64,000 nt of DNA from Eumeta japonica (GCA_005406025.1 BGZK01001272.1:114970-178969), one strand, 5' to 3'; positions 33,545 to 46,829 are shown, counted from the stretch's first letter. Made by a program: numbers and translations. Notes: generated by a model not told the origin, from the sequence alone.

Positions 33545-35400
33545 TAGCGGCAAATTACAAATTGCACATTCGTTAATACATAGGCTTATCAACTAAAGAA
33601 TACAGTAATCATAGGATGGACATAAGAATAATTAAAAAAAACTTATATAAATATTTTTTTCAGTTGTGTTCGAAATAATTTGAATTATTAAAGATTCGAG
33701 GTTTTAATGAAGGAAAAAAATATTTCTATATTTAATGGAAATTAATATTTTGTTTAAAAAACAGATGGACATCAAAAAACGGTCGGATAGGGTTGCACTC
33801 GGATCTCAGACAATTTGATTCTAATTCCATCCCAACGAATTGAGAGATATCGGCATAATAAGCAATAACATCTAAAACAATTTTTTTTGTTATATTTCAA
33901 TACAAATCCCTGTAATAATTTTTATGAAGAACTGCTTTAATTTTTTTCGGCCTTCGTCTATTCTCCGACCGAACTTCTGTGCGTAACGCGCGACAAGGCC
34001 ACGGGACTTTCATCGTCCGTCACTGACGAGCGAATAATAGCGGAATTTGTCGAGATCTATTTCTAACGTAATACCGATGCCGCTTTCTGTAGTCGATTGA
34101 AAGATTAGCGGGAGTAAAAATATCATTATAAGCACGACGTAAAACTGGTACTCTAGTGAAATTTTAAACGGAAAAACGGAAAAGGATATCAAGTTGGTGA
34201 AGTTTCATTAAAGCAGGGCACACATGAGGCTGTGCCCGTTAAAGAAAGCTGCAAGTTTTCTATTGCGGTACAAACTGCTGCATCGTGTATGCCGCACTAA
34301 TAGCAATACCCGTCGACATTGCCTTAAAGCTAGAACGACAATGCACAAATTACATGAAATGCAATTATGAGTTGACATTAAATGCGATTTAATCAAAGCT
34401 GTTGCATGGCGAACGTTCTTAGAGTTCGAAACGACGAAACCGTCATCAACTCTAAAAAATTAACTGAGAATATAAGCATAGGAAAGCATTTTTTTAAATT
34501 ACTGATGAATAAATGTGGCATTATCGTGATCTTAATACGTTTTGATGTGTTGATGCCCGCTGCACACGCATTGTCTGCCACGTGCCATGTGCAAGCGGCA
34601 ACACATAAGACCTCTGATTCAATACTGTACTTCGTGTTCACATATCGACTCAGATATAGTGAGTCAATATGTAAACACGGTACCTGTCATATGTACCAGG
34701 GACGCCAGCCTAGATAACGTGAGTGTATATAAAATGGAAGAAAAATGAATTGAAACTGTTAGAAGCGAAAAATATTTATACAGTATAAAATACTCCGATT
34801 ACATGAAAATTAAATTAAAAGATCTCATTTCGAAAAAAAAAGCACTTTGTAGAGGAAAATATATTCTTGCCAAATAGTTTTTTTTTTACAGGCAGTGGTG
34901 ACTCCATATTAAGAGATTCACCTTACGATTCGGTGGTTATGGATTTGACGCCGAACCAATGAGCTTTCTAAATTTAAGTAAATCTGTTTATTAAATAATA
35001 TCTATCGATAACAACAAAAGAGAATATCATCAGAAAATCTACAACCTGTTATGTAGGATTTAAACTGACAAATGTGGATGCGTGTTAAGGATGCAATCTT
35101 TGAAAACCCTATATTGAGAATATTTTTTTTAATACAAAAAAATACTTTCCCTAATGACGATGAAGCATATAAAAATTCCTCATCGTTGTAAGATTCAAAA
35201 CTTAAATCTATCACGTCCATGACTCGTTCAAAACTATTAACGATACTCATTTATATATGAACTGTCTTTAATATGTCTGAGAAAATGTGGATGCTTATAT
35301 TCACCAATATATCACTGTAGCATCGGGGACGAGTGGGAGTGTTAGCATACGCGACTTACCTTAGATATATCTACTAATGATGCTAGCATATTTAAATATT
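33545..35400. other. Anonymous DNA
   Basis: Overlapping frames on both strands at 34382-34717 and 34393-34641 have no motif. No gene is supported. Confidence 0.4.
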
Positions 35401-35404
35401 GAGT

Positions 35405-36900
35405 GCGTCTACTTAAAACCGCCTTAGGCTATGCCGGGGTCTTTCGGCACATAGAGTGTGGGACCGTTAACGAAATCCAAATAAAAGAGAGATGGAAGCA
35501 TCGAAATCTAATTTCCCCCGCAAATTGAACAACGTCGATGATATTTCGAAATCCGATATTTTGGGAGCCCTGCGCTTGTAGTGCACGTGCTTGTTGAGGG
35601 ACGCGCATCGCAAGCCCAGAAAAGACGAAACTTCTACTCCAAACAAACATTTTGCTGGAAAAGTTCTCAGAATAATAGGCTAGTTGACCGTTAACGGCGA
35701 AGTTAACGAACGTAAAGGCAAAATAAAAATAAATACCATAATCGTATCCATAACTGCCTCGGGGAACAGCCGCCAGCTGTTTGCAGTAGAAAAAAAAATG
35801 TCTCCCCGAGGTGAGCCCTGATTCAATATCGCGGAGCATTTATTTTAACCACAGTCACGGAACGTTCTAGATAAACTTAAAATACGTGCTTAAAATGTTT
35901 GCCAACGGCCTTCCGCTGGGCCGAGTTCTCGTCCGCGGGAGATAAGGCAACTTGTTGCTTTCATCCAGCGGGGCGGAATGAAGGGTGAATATTAAAAGGG
36001 TGATTAAACTTCCGGAGTCACGGCCCATTCGGAGCATAACTCTCCAGGAGGTCGCGGCGGCCGCAATATTGCCCACCCACGTTTATGAGCGCTTGCGGCC
36101 TTAAGCTTGCGCCGTTAACTGCACCTGTTACCGATTTCCGGAACGCGAAGTGACAAGTGTCCGGATTAAGGAAACAAGGTGTACAGCGTTCGACCAAATA
36201 AGGAAGCAGAAACACCTTTCAGTTTCACTCAGATATAAAAACATTTTTATGGGCCTATACTGTCGACGAATACCTTTTTTTTTCAGTGGTTTCAAACATG
36301 CTTACGCTCCTGGTTGTTCGCGTTTCTCTTCTATGCGTAAGGTTGATAACACAAATGATTGATTGATTGATTCGGCTTGCACGTATTGACTGATGGACAC
36401 TAGACGGCCGTTCAACTTATCCGCATTATACGAGCGATCTATGGGCGGACAATAAATTCTCCCTCAGCAGCCGCGATGTGGCGTCCGACTAACACGTAAT
36501 CTATGCTCCGCTCGGCACAAATCGTTGCTATTTTAGTATATTTACGAGCAACTTCATCGATAAATGTATCGAACGTAAATAAAGTAAGCCATTGGAGCTC
36601 AGACGAACACATTCGGGACCGCACTCTGTCTGTATGTTTACGTCGGGTTTTTATTACCCGACTGATGAGGCACATCCTTCCATAATTTATCATTCCCGGT
36701 CGAAGGGCTTGGACGACGAGCTCTTCACGCCGATGCAGCACCGGTCGAGGGCCGCTAACCGCCCTTGTCATCATTGCGATGACAATGATTTAATTGGTTT
36801 CAAATTGAGTCAAAAACTCATTGGTGAATTCGAACCGATCGACCGATTCGACCAAAATCGAACCCGATACCTTATGATTTAAAAACGAAGATCATAAACC
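35405..36900. other. Higher-complexity, higher-GC stretch without an identified gene
   Basis: Base composition is more balanced than in the flanks, especially 35860-36190. The longest minus-strand frame in the window (136 codons, 35429-35839) and another of 111 codons (36439-36774) lie here. The first is rich in Phe and Tyr and shows no family I know; the second contains 'FIDEVARKYTKIATICAER' but I recognise nothing. Candidate explanations are conserved non-coding DNA, exons of an undetected gene, or chance in GC-richer DNA. Confidence 0.35.
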
Positions 36901-36904
36901 CACA

Positions 36905-37458
36905 ACAGCTTCGTATTAATTAATTATTATTTAGTAAGGGGTACATGATGCTGTGGACTATCTCTTTTGGCATTTAAAACAGTGGACGACTAACTTAGTT
37001 AACAGTTTATTAGAATATTTTTTTATTGATTAATTAGTTACTTAAATAACTTGATAAAACTAGTGTGTAATTTTCAATTAGAAGTTTACTCGTAATGCTC
37101 AATTCAGTAGATGATAGATAGATAGATGCAGTATTTATTAGGAACGCCTTTACTAATAACACGTGTATTTTAGTACACTTGCGCCTACTAATACTCAACG
37201 CCAAGTGTTTCAGTGCACCTGCACTATTCTATTTTCGGTAGCGACGTGAAAACGCAGACTTCTGCTTTTTTCAGTGTTTATATACAGAACACGTCTTTTA
37301 ACGTCTTTGAATATTAGTATGTAAATGATAAGTGGCTCTTTAATAATGTAAGGTAAAGAAAATGTGAGGCAAGTTAACTATACATTTTTTCGCATTAGTA
37401 ATATATATTTTAATTCGGAAAATTAAAAATAAATTATGGAATAAAAATTTAAGTTGCA

Positions 37459-37468
<10 letters not shown>
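36905..37468. other. Anonymous AT-rich DNA
   Basis: Short GATA and GATT runs lie at 37109-37128 and 36356-36371. Nothing else is seen. Confidence 0.45.

Positions 37469-37549
<81 letters not shown>
37469..37549. repeat. Compound AT-GT-AT microsatellite
   Basis: An AT tract (37469-37492) runs into about 25 GT units (to 37542) and back to AT. Frames through it read Tyr-Ile and Thr-His repeats and are artefacts. Confidence 0.97.
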
Positions 37550-37959
37550 CACAGTATATATTTTATATGTATAGTAATGGGGCCTTGCCTAGTATGATGG
37601 ATAAAAAGTTTCACACGACAAACGCGGTTGACTGTTCATAACGGGATCTTGAGACTCACGCTTTTGTTCGGTAGCGAAAGTTGTCCATGATAGAAGAAAA
37701 ATGAAACTTGAGTCAATGCGGTGGAGAAATCTAATTGAAAGATGTGAAGGTAATGGAAGGAAAATGTAGTAAGAGAAGGTACCATTTGCAAGAGATGAAA
37801 GAAAGTAGATGGACAAATTTACAGAGCGAATATGCGTGACCGAAGGATCGGTAAGGATCGTTCTAAAAAATCTTGAGCAGACAAAATTTGTTGCAAATTT
37901 AAAAAAAAACGGTCACATGTTAAATACTCGAAATTTACATGACAACGAAATACGACGAA

Positions 37960-38075
37960 TTCAGATGAAACAATTCATGGATTAAGTGTAGCAAGAGATA
38001 TGTATAAAGACCCTACCAAAGTGGAAAATCTGTGACCATTGTCTACCCTTATGGGAAGTAGGCGTGAGCTTACCA
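37960..38075 (+). repeat. Possible non-LTR element 3' tail
   Basis: The words 'agtggaaaatctgtgacc', 'tctacccttatgggaag' and 'taggcgtgagc' resemble the closing sequence of a lepidopteran LINE family whose tail ends 'cctacccctccgggaaagag' and 'gcgtgat'. This is from memory of the family and is weak. Confidence 0.35.
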
Positions 38076-38079
38076 AAAA

Positions 38080-39625
38080 AAAAATTAAAATCCTGTTTTC
38101 ATAAAGAAGTGTAAATAATATAATTCAGTTAAAATACTTTATTACGAATACGTGTGCATTACCTAAACATATCCTTAATGATTTGTTTTTATCTTCATTA
38201 CACGTTTTACTAATAAACTTGCCACTTTTTAATTGTCAATATCTATGTCAAGGTGCAAATTCTTTATTTAATACTTTGTATGAAAAGCAAGAGGTTTTAA
38301 TTAATTTTAACAAAGTGCTCCACGCTATTTGTTATGCCCGTTTAATATTGAGAAATAACAAGCTGACTAATAGCACATAATTTAAATAAACAAAATGTTC
38401 ATTTTTGGTTTTAATTAAGACTAAAAATAAAATATTGTCGAGGGTAAAAATGCTTATAGCTTAATAAAGTATATTAAGTACGTAGCATAATTTTGTAATT
38501 TTTAGTGCATTACTGACGAACGCATATCCCTTTTTCTTAACTTTTTAAAATACAATTTATATGTCTGTTTCCGTCATAAGAAAATGAATACACGATATAC
38601 GCGCGAGTCTGCCCCTGCCGTACTCTCAATAGGAATGCGCTTGATTTATAAACCGGTTTGCATGAAGTATCGTTTCATAGTAAATTGTTTGTGTCAGATC
38701 TGACTGAAGGACTCATGAGTCTTTATGTAATATTTTCCTAGGCACACGGCTAAATTGATTTCAGTGCTGCATACAAAGCGTACGCGCATATTACATCTTA
38801 TAAATGGTATTTGCTGGTGCTTCAGGAGGACAATGTCCAACTCTTATATTTACTAAAATGCTTTACATATTATGTAACTCGTATATTTTTTTTAAATGTA
38901 TTTATTTATTTATTTCAGTACGAATATTTACAAAGATATATTTACTTATTAATTCCAACACGCATATTTATAAAATTATGTTTAGTTCTTTATCAGAAAT
39001 GCAATGTTATACAAGCTTTGGACACCTGGGGCTGTATAGATGATTGCTAATATTTATTGAAATCGTCTCGTTAGGGTAATCCTATTTATATAACAAACAT
39101 TTCGCAGATGGTCTAAATAATTTTATTAGCACACTGATTTCCTGTCAACACAAGTATCTAAAATTAAATTCTATGAGAACCCCTTAAAGTATATCAGGTG
39201 CCTAAACAAAATTACCCAAAATATAAATTAATTTAATAAATAAACATACGATTTAATTAAAACATATTTGTCTGTATGTTTAGGAAAAATATAGAGAATG
39301 CTTTTCAGGAGTTAGGCTTACAATTGGCTTATTCAAGATGATTGATTTTACAGAAATTTGTCCACTTTTAAAGCCTAGAGTGCCACTTTAATCGAATCTC
39401 TGTGCTCAGTTAGAGAAACACAGAGCCACGATTTTATTGGTATTTCAGCGGACACGACCAGTCAACCTCAGGGAAAACACCCGACTGTGTTGAGTGTTTT
39501 TCCCTGTCTAAAGTCCTTTTTGCCAATATACTTCATGCGAGTGAATTAACACGGCCAATATAAAAAGGAACTTCGATATGTCAGCATAAAAAATAAGTTT
39601 TTTCAATTCCCGGCTGATCATATAA
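38080..39625. other. Anonymous AT-rich DNA
   Basis: Two overlapping 79-codon frames at 38804-39050 have no recognisable domain. Confidence 0.45.
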
Positions 39626-39631
39626 GTACTT

Positions 39632-39965
39632 TTAGGGTCCCGTACCCAAATGGCGTCAACGGAACCCTATTACTAAGCCTTCGCTGCCCCTCTGTCTGTC
39701 CGTCTGTCTATCTGTTTGTCTTTCGTTCAGCGGACTATACCCCATGAACCGTAATAGGCAGACAGTTGAAAATTTCACAAAATGTGTATTTATATAGTTA
39801 CTATAACAAACAAATAATAAAAATGAAATTAAATTATAAATTAAAGGCAGCCCCCATACAAGAAACGTATTTTTTTTCACGTGCTATAACACCAAATAAT
39901 AAAAATTAAAAAAAGTTAAAATTTAAAGGAGTTCCTTATACAAGAAACATATTTTTTAGCGTTTT
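39632..39965 (+). repeat. 'gggtcccgta' family repeat, best copy D4
   Basis: It opens 'tagggtcccgtacccaaat', continues 'ggaaccctattactaagcct' and 'tgtctgtccgtctgtctatc', then 'catgaaccgtaataggcag', 'acagttgaaaatttcacaaa' and 'cccatacaagaaacgtattt'. That order is typical of one of the commonest dispersed repeats in lepidopteran genomes. A second 'ccttatacaagaaacat' near 39934 suggests an internal duplication. Confidence 0.7.
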
Positions 39966-39979
39966 TTTTTTCTATTTAA

Positions 39980-40160
39980 ATTTTATGGGTTTTGCAATAA
40001 TCGAGGAACCCCTATAGTTTCTCCATGTTCGTCTATCCGTCTGTTTGTTTGTCCGTACGTGGCTTAGCTCAGAGACTCTTAGTACTAGAAAACCATAACT
40101 TATCATAGGTATATACATCAATTACGCCGATAAAGCGGTAAAATAAAATTTCGCCAAGAT
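39980..40160 (+). repeat. Related 'ggaaccctatagtttc' repeat, copy D5
   Basis: The words 'gaacccctatagtttctcca', 'gtctgtttgtttgtccg', 'tcagagactcttagtactag' and 'acatcaattacgccgataaa' match a second common lepidopteran repeat that is often joined to the preceding one. Confidence 0.65.
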
Positions 40161-40164
40161 ATTA

Positions 40165-42195
40165 ATAATCTTAGTCTTTGTAACAATTAAATTAAACCTG
40201 AGGAGTCCATCTATAATTCTCGATTTATCTCGATGAGAAAATTACTATAGTAAGCAATCTATAGAGTTCCATTTAAAATTTATGTATCTAATGAATCGTT
40301 TCAAAAATCATATTATCATTAACTCACAAAAAAAGCTTTTCTAAGACTTATAAACTTCCTTCAATTTACAGCTGTCCATTCATCGTATCATTAAAATAAA
40401 GTGCTGGCAACGACGAAAACAAATATGTACGGTAAGCCGTTAGTTTGTTCACAAAAAGAAATCGTTTAAGGTATTACGTTCACACCATCCGCCATCTATA
40501 GTGGGTGACAACCTCCGACAACAAGATCTTTATTAAGCTCTGAACAAAACCGGAAGTGTAGCGGTCATTCCATCGTAAATGCCTCAATAAAAGCTCTGTT
40601 GCTGCTTCTGCTAGCGTCTGTTGAGGTGACAAAGTACTTAAAAAATATTGTAAATGGGAGTCCTGATATTTAAAAAAATAGAAGTCGCAACCTTGTCGTT
40701 TTAACCGATGTGGTTGAGCGGCGAGGATCAAACTTCACGCGCACAGTGTGCTTACGGTAATTCTTGTGAAGTAAAAGTAAATTGAAAAATTGTGGCTACA
40801 TTTTTTTTTGGAATGTTTAATCATTAATCGCCGAATACGATCTGAAATCGGTGTATAATTAATTTTAAATTGTAATTTGAAAAAACGCGTAACTAAAACA
40901 TCTAACCAAAACGACGAAATTAAATAAAAGCGAATCCTATTTTACATTTCAATTACTTAAAGTTGTGAATTAATTGGTTAGAACTAATTTAAAATAAATC
41001 TTTATGTATTTACTTAATTGATTATTTTGCGATTCTTTGAACCTAACTACTTATAAACTTTCTATATCTCTATGAAAACCATCGTTTTCAGTTGAAAAAT
41101 TATTATTCGACGGAATTTAAAATTACATTAATATCAAACATCTGTCATACTCCCATGAATCATATTGGAATATCGGATCAAATGACAGACCAATTGAAAT
41201 AGCGAATCATATCGCTAAAAATAAGTAGTTCAGCCAGCTTTTACGACGATGCCAGTCTGTGTATGTGCATATTTGCGAAAGTAAACTTTCTGCAACGTAA
41301 TAATGAATTCATTCGTTTGGATCTCACTTCGATATTGGAAAAAGTTACTCAATTTGGAATTTTTGAAAACCGGATTTTGGTCAGTCGATCAGATTTTGTG
41401 TTATGTGAAAAGCGAATTAAAAAAAAAAACATTTTTTTAGCATCAATCCGATTGTAAGTGTTCAGTTCCATTCTCAGAAATCGTTATTGAAAAATTCATA
41501 TTAAAACATATTTTCCACGTCGAAAATAGCCAGAACAATCTGTGTTTACTCTCAAGGTCAACTTTTTTCTAATGTTATCTTAGTTGGATTAAACGAACTC
41601 CAAATATCTTTTGAAGTTACGATAATGCGTTTAATTATCCTTAATTGGCCACTACGCTTATGTTTGCAATGAAAGTTAAATTCAAGTCAGAATTAATAAA
41701 TATAATAAGTAAGTAAACATAAATAAGTATGTATGATAGAATCAAGACAATGTAAATGCGATTCCTACCCAGTATGGATGAAATGACTTTGAAATGTGCT
41801 TATAGAAATAGTGTTATGGGAAAATCGTGTAATTTGTAAGAATACGTACGTAGTGACTAGAGTGCAAACAGAAAACAGAAAATCTTGGAGTACTTAGCGC
41901 ATTTGGAAGACAACCAAAGCACGGAGCAAATTAATGTAAGTCTACACATTATATCTAAGAAATATAAATGTTTGTAATACGAGGATCAACATACTCTATA
42001 AAATCTTAGGTTGATCAAATTAGTGGTGTATTAAAGAGCGGCCAAATTTCAATAACGTGCAACTGATAAAATAAGTTCGAAACGTTTAATTAATGTCAAT
42101 GAAGCAAAAAATGTATTTAAAGATCGTACGAAGTTACGATCTATTTAACACCTCTGAAAAAAAGGGGTAAGTCTATTATTTATTATTCGCAAATT
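40165..42195. other. Anonymous DNA with one unexplained frame
   Basis: A minus-strand frame of 83 codons (40480-40731) includes 'LAEAATELLLRHLRWNDRY'. The composition looks less random than its neighbours, but I recognise no family and there is no splice or promoter support. Confidence 0.35.
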
Positions 42196-42198
42196 TAT

Positions 42199-42262
42199 CT
42201 AAAGCTCAATACAATACATTATAAGCTTATTTATCGTATGCTTATAATATATTGAGCTTTAG
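42199..42262. repeat. Long imperfect hairpin, precursor-like
   Basis: Outer arms of 13 bases (42199-42211 and 42250-42262) and inner arms of 9 bases (42218-42226 and 42240-42248) are perfect and separated by small internal loops, with a 13-base terminal loop. The shape is compatible with a small-RNA precursor or a short foldback transposon. Confidence 0.75.
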
Positions 42263-42264
42263 CT

Positions 42265-43449
42265 AGTTTAGCAGTTTTAGGAAAGCCGTATTTTTAATAT
42301 ATTTTATACCCTAATAAAATTTAATACACTTTAATTAAATTCGTGAATTGAATATCGTTTTGGCTATATTTTTTTTCTCTATGGATCTAATACCAACATT
42401 TTCATAAGTTTGACGTACACCACACACGATCTCATTTCTTCATATTGCCCTTGTAGCGGCAAGTCTTGAATAATTAACGTTAGCAAAGCAAACCTCGCAT
42501 ATACAAAGCAAAAACGCACGATATTCATAATTAATTTTAAATGAATACATCAATAATCCGTGCATTAATTTACAAACACCAAACGTGCAATCACAAAAAC
42601 AGTCTTGTATAATGTCGATTCCTATTTATTTGCTTCATCTTGATTTTCGGAGGTCCTTCAAGCGGAGAGCTCAGCCTTTCAACAATGAAATCATTTTAAT
42701 TAAATAACGTGACATCCCAGAATTTCAATTTTATCATTTCAATGTTACGAACCCGAATAAGTTCGACGAAATCCTCCCGGGGATCCCGTCAAGGTTGGAA
42801 TGGGTATTAATGAAAATCGGCCGAAAAAAACATTTTAAGTTTTTTTTTTTCTTACAAATAAACGCCTCGGTTTTTAAGCCGTTATCAAGGTAGCAGCGCG
42901 CTCGGCCTGCCCTTCGCGAAGGTTTACGCGGAGGATAATAATCGTCAATTCATTGAAGCTCCTCGCGGGATAGCCACTGGACGAAATACGCGACTGTCAT
43001 GTTCTGGCTGAGTAACGTCTTGAATTTTCATTTCCATGACAGCCTTCTAACATGGAACGAACTCGTGTCGTAACGGATGTATACGTGCCGGTTCTTTGCT
43101 CTAAACTGTTGTAGCAACGAATTTTTGTGCGGAATCGGAAATACAATTTGAATAGTTTGCCGATTTCGCTCTGACACAAACACCGATAATTATATGGTAC
43201 ACGATTCACTTGTGGATAAGTACTTTACTGATTTAGATTTCAACTAGTGATTTCCCGGTTGTTCTGCTTACACGCTTCGGATATGTTTCTATTCTTGTTT
43301 CCACATTTTATTTTTTGTAGTAAATGTAATATATACATAGTAATATATATTACATAGTAATTTTCTAGTAATTTATTACTTTATACGAATTTTATTCTTT
43401 AACCGGCTCTATTTAGATGCAATTCAATATGTTTTTATTATAGTTTGCC
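42265..43449. other. Anonymous DNA with a GC-richer patch
   Basis: The patch 42640-43010 is more balanced in composition and free of recognised repeats. It could be conserved non-coding DNA. An AT-only hairpin lies at 43324-43355. Confidence 0.4.
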
Positions 43450-43454
43450 AAAGA

Positions 43455-43640
43455 GCATCGCAGCTCTTATTGCTGGCCTAATAGTCAGCGCATTGCCTTC
43501 TAATTAGAAGTTAACTAAATGGTTTAAGTTTAGACCATGGATAAATAGACCAATGTAATACTTGTTAATTTAAACCGCTTGGTCTGTGACTCGAAGAGCA
43601 CATTGTCGTATTGTTTCCGAACGTCGCAACGTCATTGATG
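43455..43640 (+). mobile_element. tRNA-derived SINE, decayed copy G3
   Basis: The stretch reads 'attgctggcctaatagtcag' (A-box-like), 'ttaagtttagaccatgg' where the B box would lie, and later 'gtgactcgaagagcacattg', which matches the 'cctcggagagcac' body of copy G4. It is degenerate. Confidence 0.5.
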
Positions 43641-43644
43641 ACAA

Positions 43645-45145
43645 CGGTTGCTATTGCAGACAACTCCCGACCGCACCGGTTCCGCGTCGAGGATGTTTAG
43701 TGTTCACGTTTCTCAGATTAAAATTAAAAAATGCATCAGGATATGAAAAGTTGCTATATCGATTACTGTAAGGTGAACATTTATCGAATAATTAAGATAT
43801 TTCCGAAGAATACTGCATTTAAATCCGTTCAGTGGCTTCCGATATACCATGATTTTTATATGTAATACTGTCAAAGCCTTCTATACGAGGAGCGAGGACA
43901 GTGCAAGTCGACCTCCGTGGTCCGTACGCGCGTATCTGTCATCGCATTAAACCTAGGTAAATTAAGTAACTCGCTTTACACAAGTTCACTTTACGATTTC
44001 TGTAAAAATTGTAAACATCGGATTTTCTTGTAGATTTTCCTGCAACTATGACTAAGGCTCTATATTCTGTGTTGTCATATCTTTTTATATGCTTTTCAAA
44101 TTCGCCCGCACTTCTAGTACATAGCATTTGTAACATTTCAGTACACAATAGACTAGCATTTGGTCAAGTCTACCCCTCGCAATTGATATGAAATACATGA
44201 AGAATACATTGATTTTCACAAATTCAAACATTTTTTTTGTACTATAAAATGTTTATACTGATTTCGATGATTGCCTCGTTCGCGTATATTACGGCCGTAA
44301 ATTTTGTAAAAGTAAAAGAACCTTCGCTGCATGTATCCCACATTTTAGCGGCTCTAGACCGCGAAAAGGTAACGAATGTTTGTTCGTGTAGTTCTTTATT
44401 TCGTTCTCGGCGCATGTAGTGAGCGTGTATTTCTGTGTTCTCTCGCGGATTCGAGGCAGTTTTATTAGCGCCATTCTCACGAGACCTATCCCGTGGCATG
44501 CGACCGCCATTTCTTACCGCTCAGACGTACCCACCCACAAACTTTTCATATCGGATTGAGGGACTTGATCCTAACTTTAAATCGTCTACGCCCGGTGCAA
44601 TTTTGGCGGTCGCTAACGACTGTCGTCGCCAGTGCAACAACAACGTTCACTGCCGATAGAAAGGCTCTCCGAGATACAAAGCGAATTTTAGTTTTGATTA
44701 AGTTGAAAATTCATTAAGCATTTGAATTTTGAAAGATTCAAGCCCCATTACATTTGACTAGTTAAAAGTAGTCTGAGTAGTTAAAAGAGCATTCTTGCGT
44801 TCTTGAACATATAACTACTAAAAATGGTAACGATCAATAATTGAAGAATTGAAATAACTACTAGTAATTACAACATGAATTTTGATTAGGATTTCACTCT
44901 CATAAAATCAACTGACTTTAGATCGATCTCAGTAAATAGACAAAAGCTAAACGGATTACCATCAAACTAAATTTAATATCCAACTATAAATATAACAGCG
45001 CTCAGTCAAAAACTGGACGTTATTGAAATGGAGATTAAGCTCCAAATTGAAATTCTATCGTAATCCCCGTAGGAAACGTAATTATTAAGGGATCGAATAA
45101 AGTGCTGAAACCTACCTGTGCCGAATTAAATACGAAAGCAAAGGC
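43645..45145. other. Anonymous DNA
   Basis: The patch 44240-44660 has more balanced composition, and frames overlap on both strands. I recognise no domain and call no gene. Confidence 0.4.
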
Positions 45146-45151
45146 TAACTT

Positions 45152-45191
45152 AACGTTATCGATGGTATGAACACATACCGTCGATAACGTT
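45152..45191. repeat. 18-bp-arm hairpin
   Basis: Arms 45152-45169 and 45174-45191 pair with one G-T mismatch around an 'aaca' loop. Confidence 0.9.
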
Positions 45192-45194
45192 TCT

Positions 45195-46220
45195 ACATGT
45201 TTCTCTACTGCTACAAATGCAAGTAATGACGCGGTTATACAAATCTCTACTCTATACTTTGAAATTATGAATAATTTACTTAAATTATTTGAATTTTTAT
45301 GCCTGAAATTGATTCAAAATCGAAGATCGACGCTCAATCCGTGCTCAAAAACTGTTAGTTGAAAACGTTCATACGGTGAGCTTAAAATTTAAAACAAAGC
45401 CACAAATCCTAAGCTTTTCTCGTATATTTTACATCATCAACTACGTAGTCTCTATTTATGGAGGATACTACTTCCATGAGGGACGCGTAAAATCCTTACC
45501 CCAATGCGAAAAAAGCAAAGCTCTCCGGCCAGCGGAATACAAAGTGACCATCAAGCGTCCATGGCCCGGCGAAGACCTGTCTTGCATATCCGCCTGGTCT
45601 TCAAAGATCCAATGCAAAATCATTGGTTATCCCACGCATCTTTCGGCGCATATTCAAACAGAATTAACATAGAGATTATTGTAAATAAAACCGACAACCC
45701 TCGCATTAAATATGATTACTGCATGTCCGATGTGTTTACAGAGACTTCGCTATATTACTAAACTGATATAAAGAGTTGTAATGCTTGTTTATAAAAAAAA
45801 CAAATAAAACTCTTTGGTTAGGAGTTATCTCTGAAGCTATTAAATTGAATCTGAATATTCTTTATCCCATAGAGAGCTACACTATCCTTCAGTAACGTGG
45901 ATTATATTTTATATTTTTTTGTATATATTAACTAAGCTCTATTGCAATCCTTTTTAGTCATCAATCCAGTTTCAGAATTCATTGGTGCCAAACATAAATT
46001 TCAACATTCATACTTACACCTTCAAAATATAGGGATGATGAAACAGATAATTACACGTTTGGGCTTACGGTACCACCGAAAAATAGATATACGTACGTCA
46101 CTATATGTTCACATAAACACTAAAGCAATTATCGAGTTGAATGGGCAACACAATCACTAACGCGATATCGAATACGAATAATAATTTCAAGTGTATGGAA
46201 CCGCGGGGCATATAATCTAC
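45195..46220. other. Anonymous DNA with an open, GC-richer patch at 45500-45680
   Basis: Between 45500 and 45680 several frames on both strands are open at once, and composition changes from the flanks. The plus-strand frame from 45504 includes 'LHIRLVFKDPMQNHWLSH'. I recognise none of them. It may be an old TE coding remnant. Confidence 0.35.
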
Positions 46221-46225
46221 ATAGG

Positions 46226-46665
46226 ATAATAGACAGAGAACAAGATGGGGGTCCTCCACACGATAAATGATAAAGAACCACATCGGGGTCCGAACCGAGA
46301 GCGAGATGGGCATCGGAATCGAAAGGAGAACTATTAATAATATATGTGATATTTTATTATAGCCCGAAACAAATACGTTTTTGTGGTCTATAGTTTTACT
46401 ATGTACAATGTTTCCGCCCACTGCTTCGCCCGCGTGGATGTAAATACCTTCTTATTTTATACGAAAGACCTTTCTTCAATCCCAACGTCGTTCTCGTTCC
46501 CAATCCTGGTTCTGGTACTGTTCTTGATTTCGATCCCGATTGTGTCCTTGATTCTCGTATCGACCCTGGTTGCATTCTCATGTTCTGTTCTGATCCTAAT
46601 TCTCGATTCTGCTTCCAATGCCACTTTTTTAATTATGATATCGATTCCGATTCCGTTCTAATTTA
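46226..46665 (-). mobile_element. Helitron-like fragment pair with hexamer arrays, copy E3
   Basis: A purine-type array (46226-46345, words like 'gaacaagatggggg' and 'catcggaatcg') is followed by a minus-oriented copy: 'ccactgcttcgcccgcgtgg' at about 46420, then a long array of 'cgatcccgattgtg' type words to 46665. The two arrays face each other. Frames inside the arrays are repeat artefacts. Confidence 0.5.
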
Positions 46666-46829
46666 AATGAAGCCAGGACAAATGTTTGTATCAAAATAAA
46701 ATATAAGCTTTGTATTCTGTGACAGTGTAGTTGCCTATGTGTCAACAAATTTTTGTACTTTATAGAACCACATATTCCTATGTGGATAACTTTTTTTATA
46801 TTACATCCCATTTCAATTAAATAAAGTTT

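Noticed and set aside
35429..35839. 136-codon minus-strand frame as a gene
   Set aside because: It is Phe/Tyr-rich, with no motif, no promoter or splice support, and a length that chance allows in a 64 kb window.
37340..37614. Thr-His and Tyr-Ile repeat peptides
   Set aside because: They are the compound GT/AT microsatellite read in frame.
40480..40731. 83-codon minus-strand frame as an exon
   Set aside because: Composition is suggestive, but no family, splice site or conservation evidence is available.
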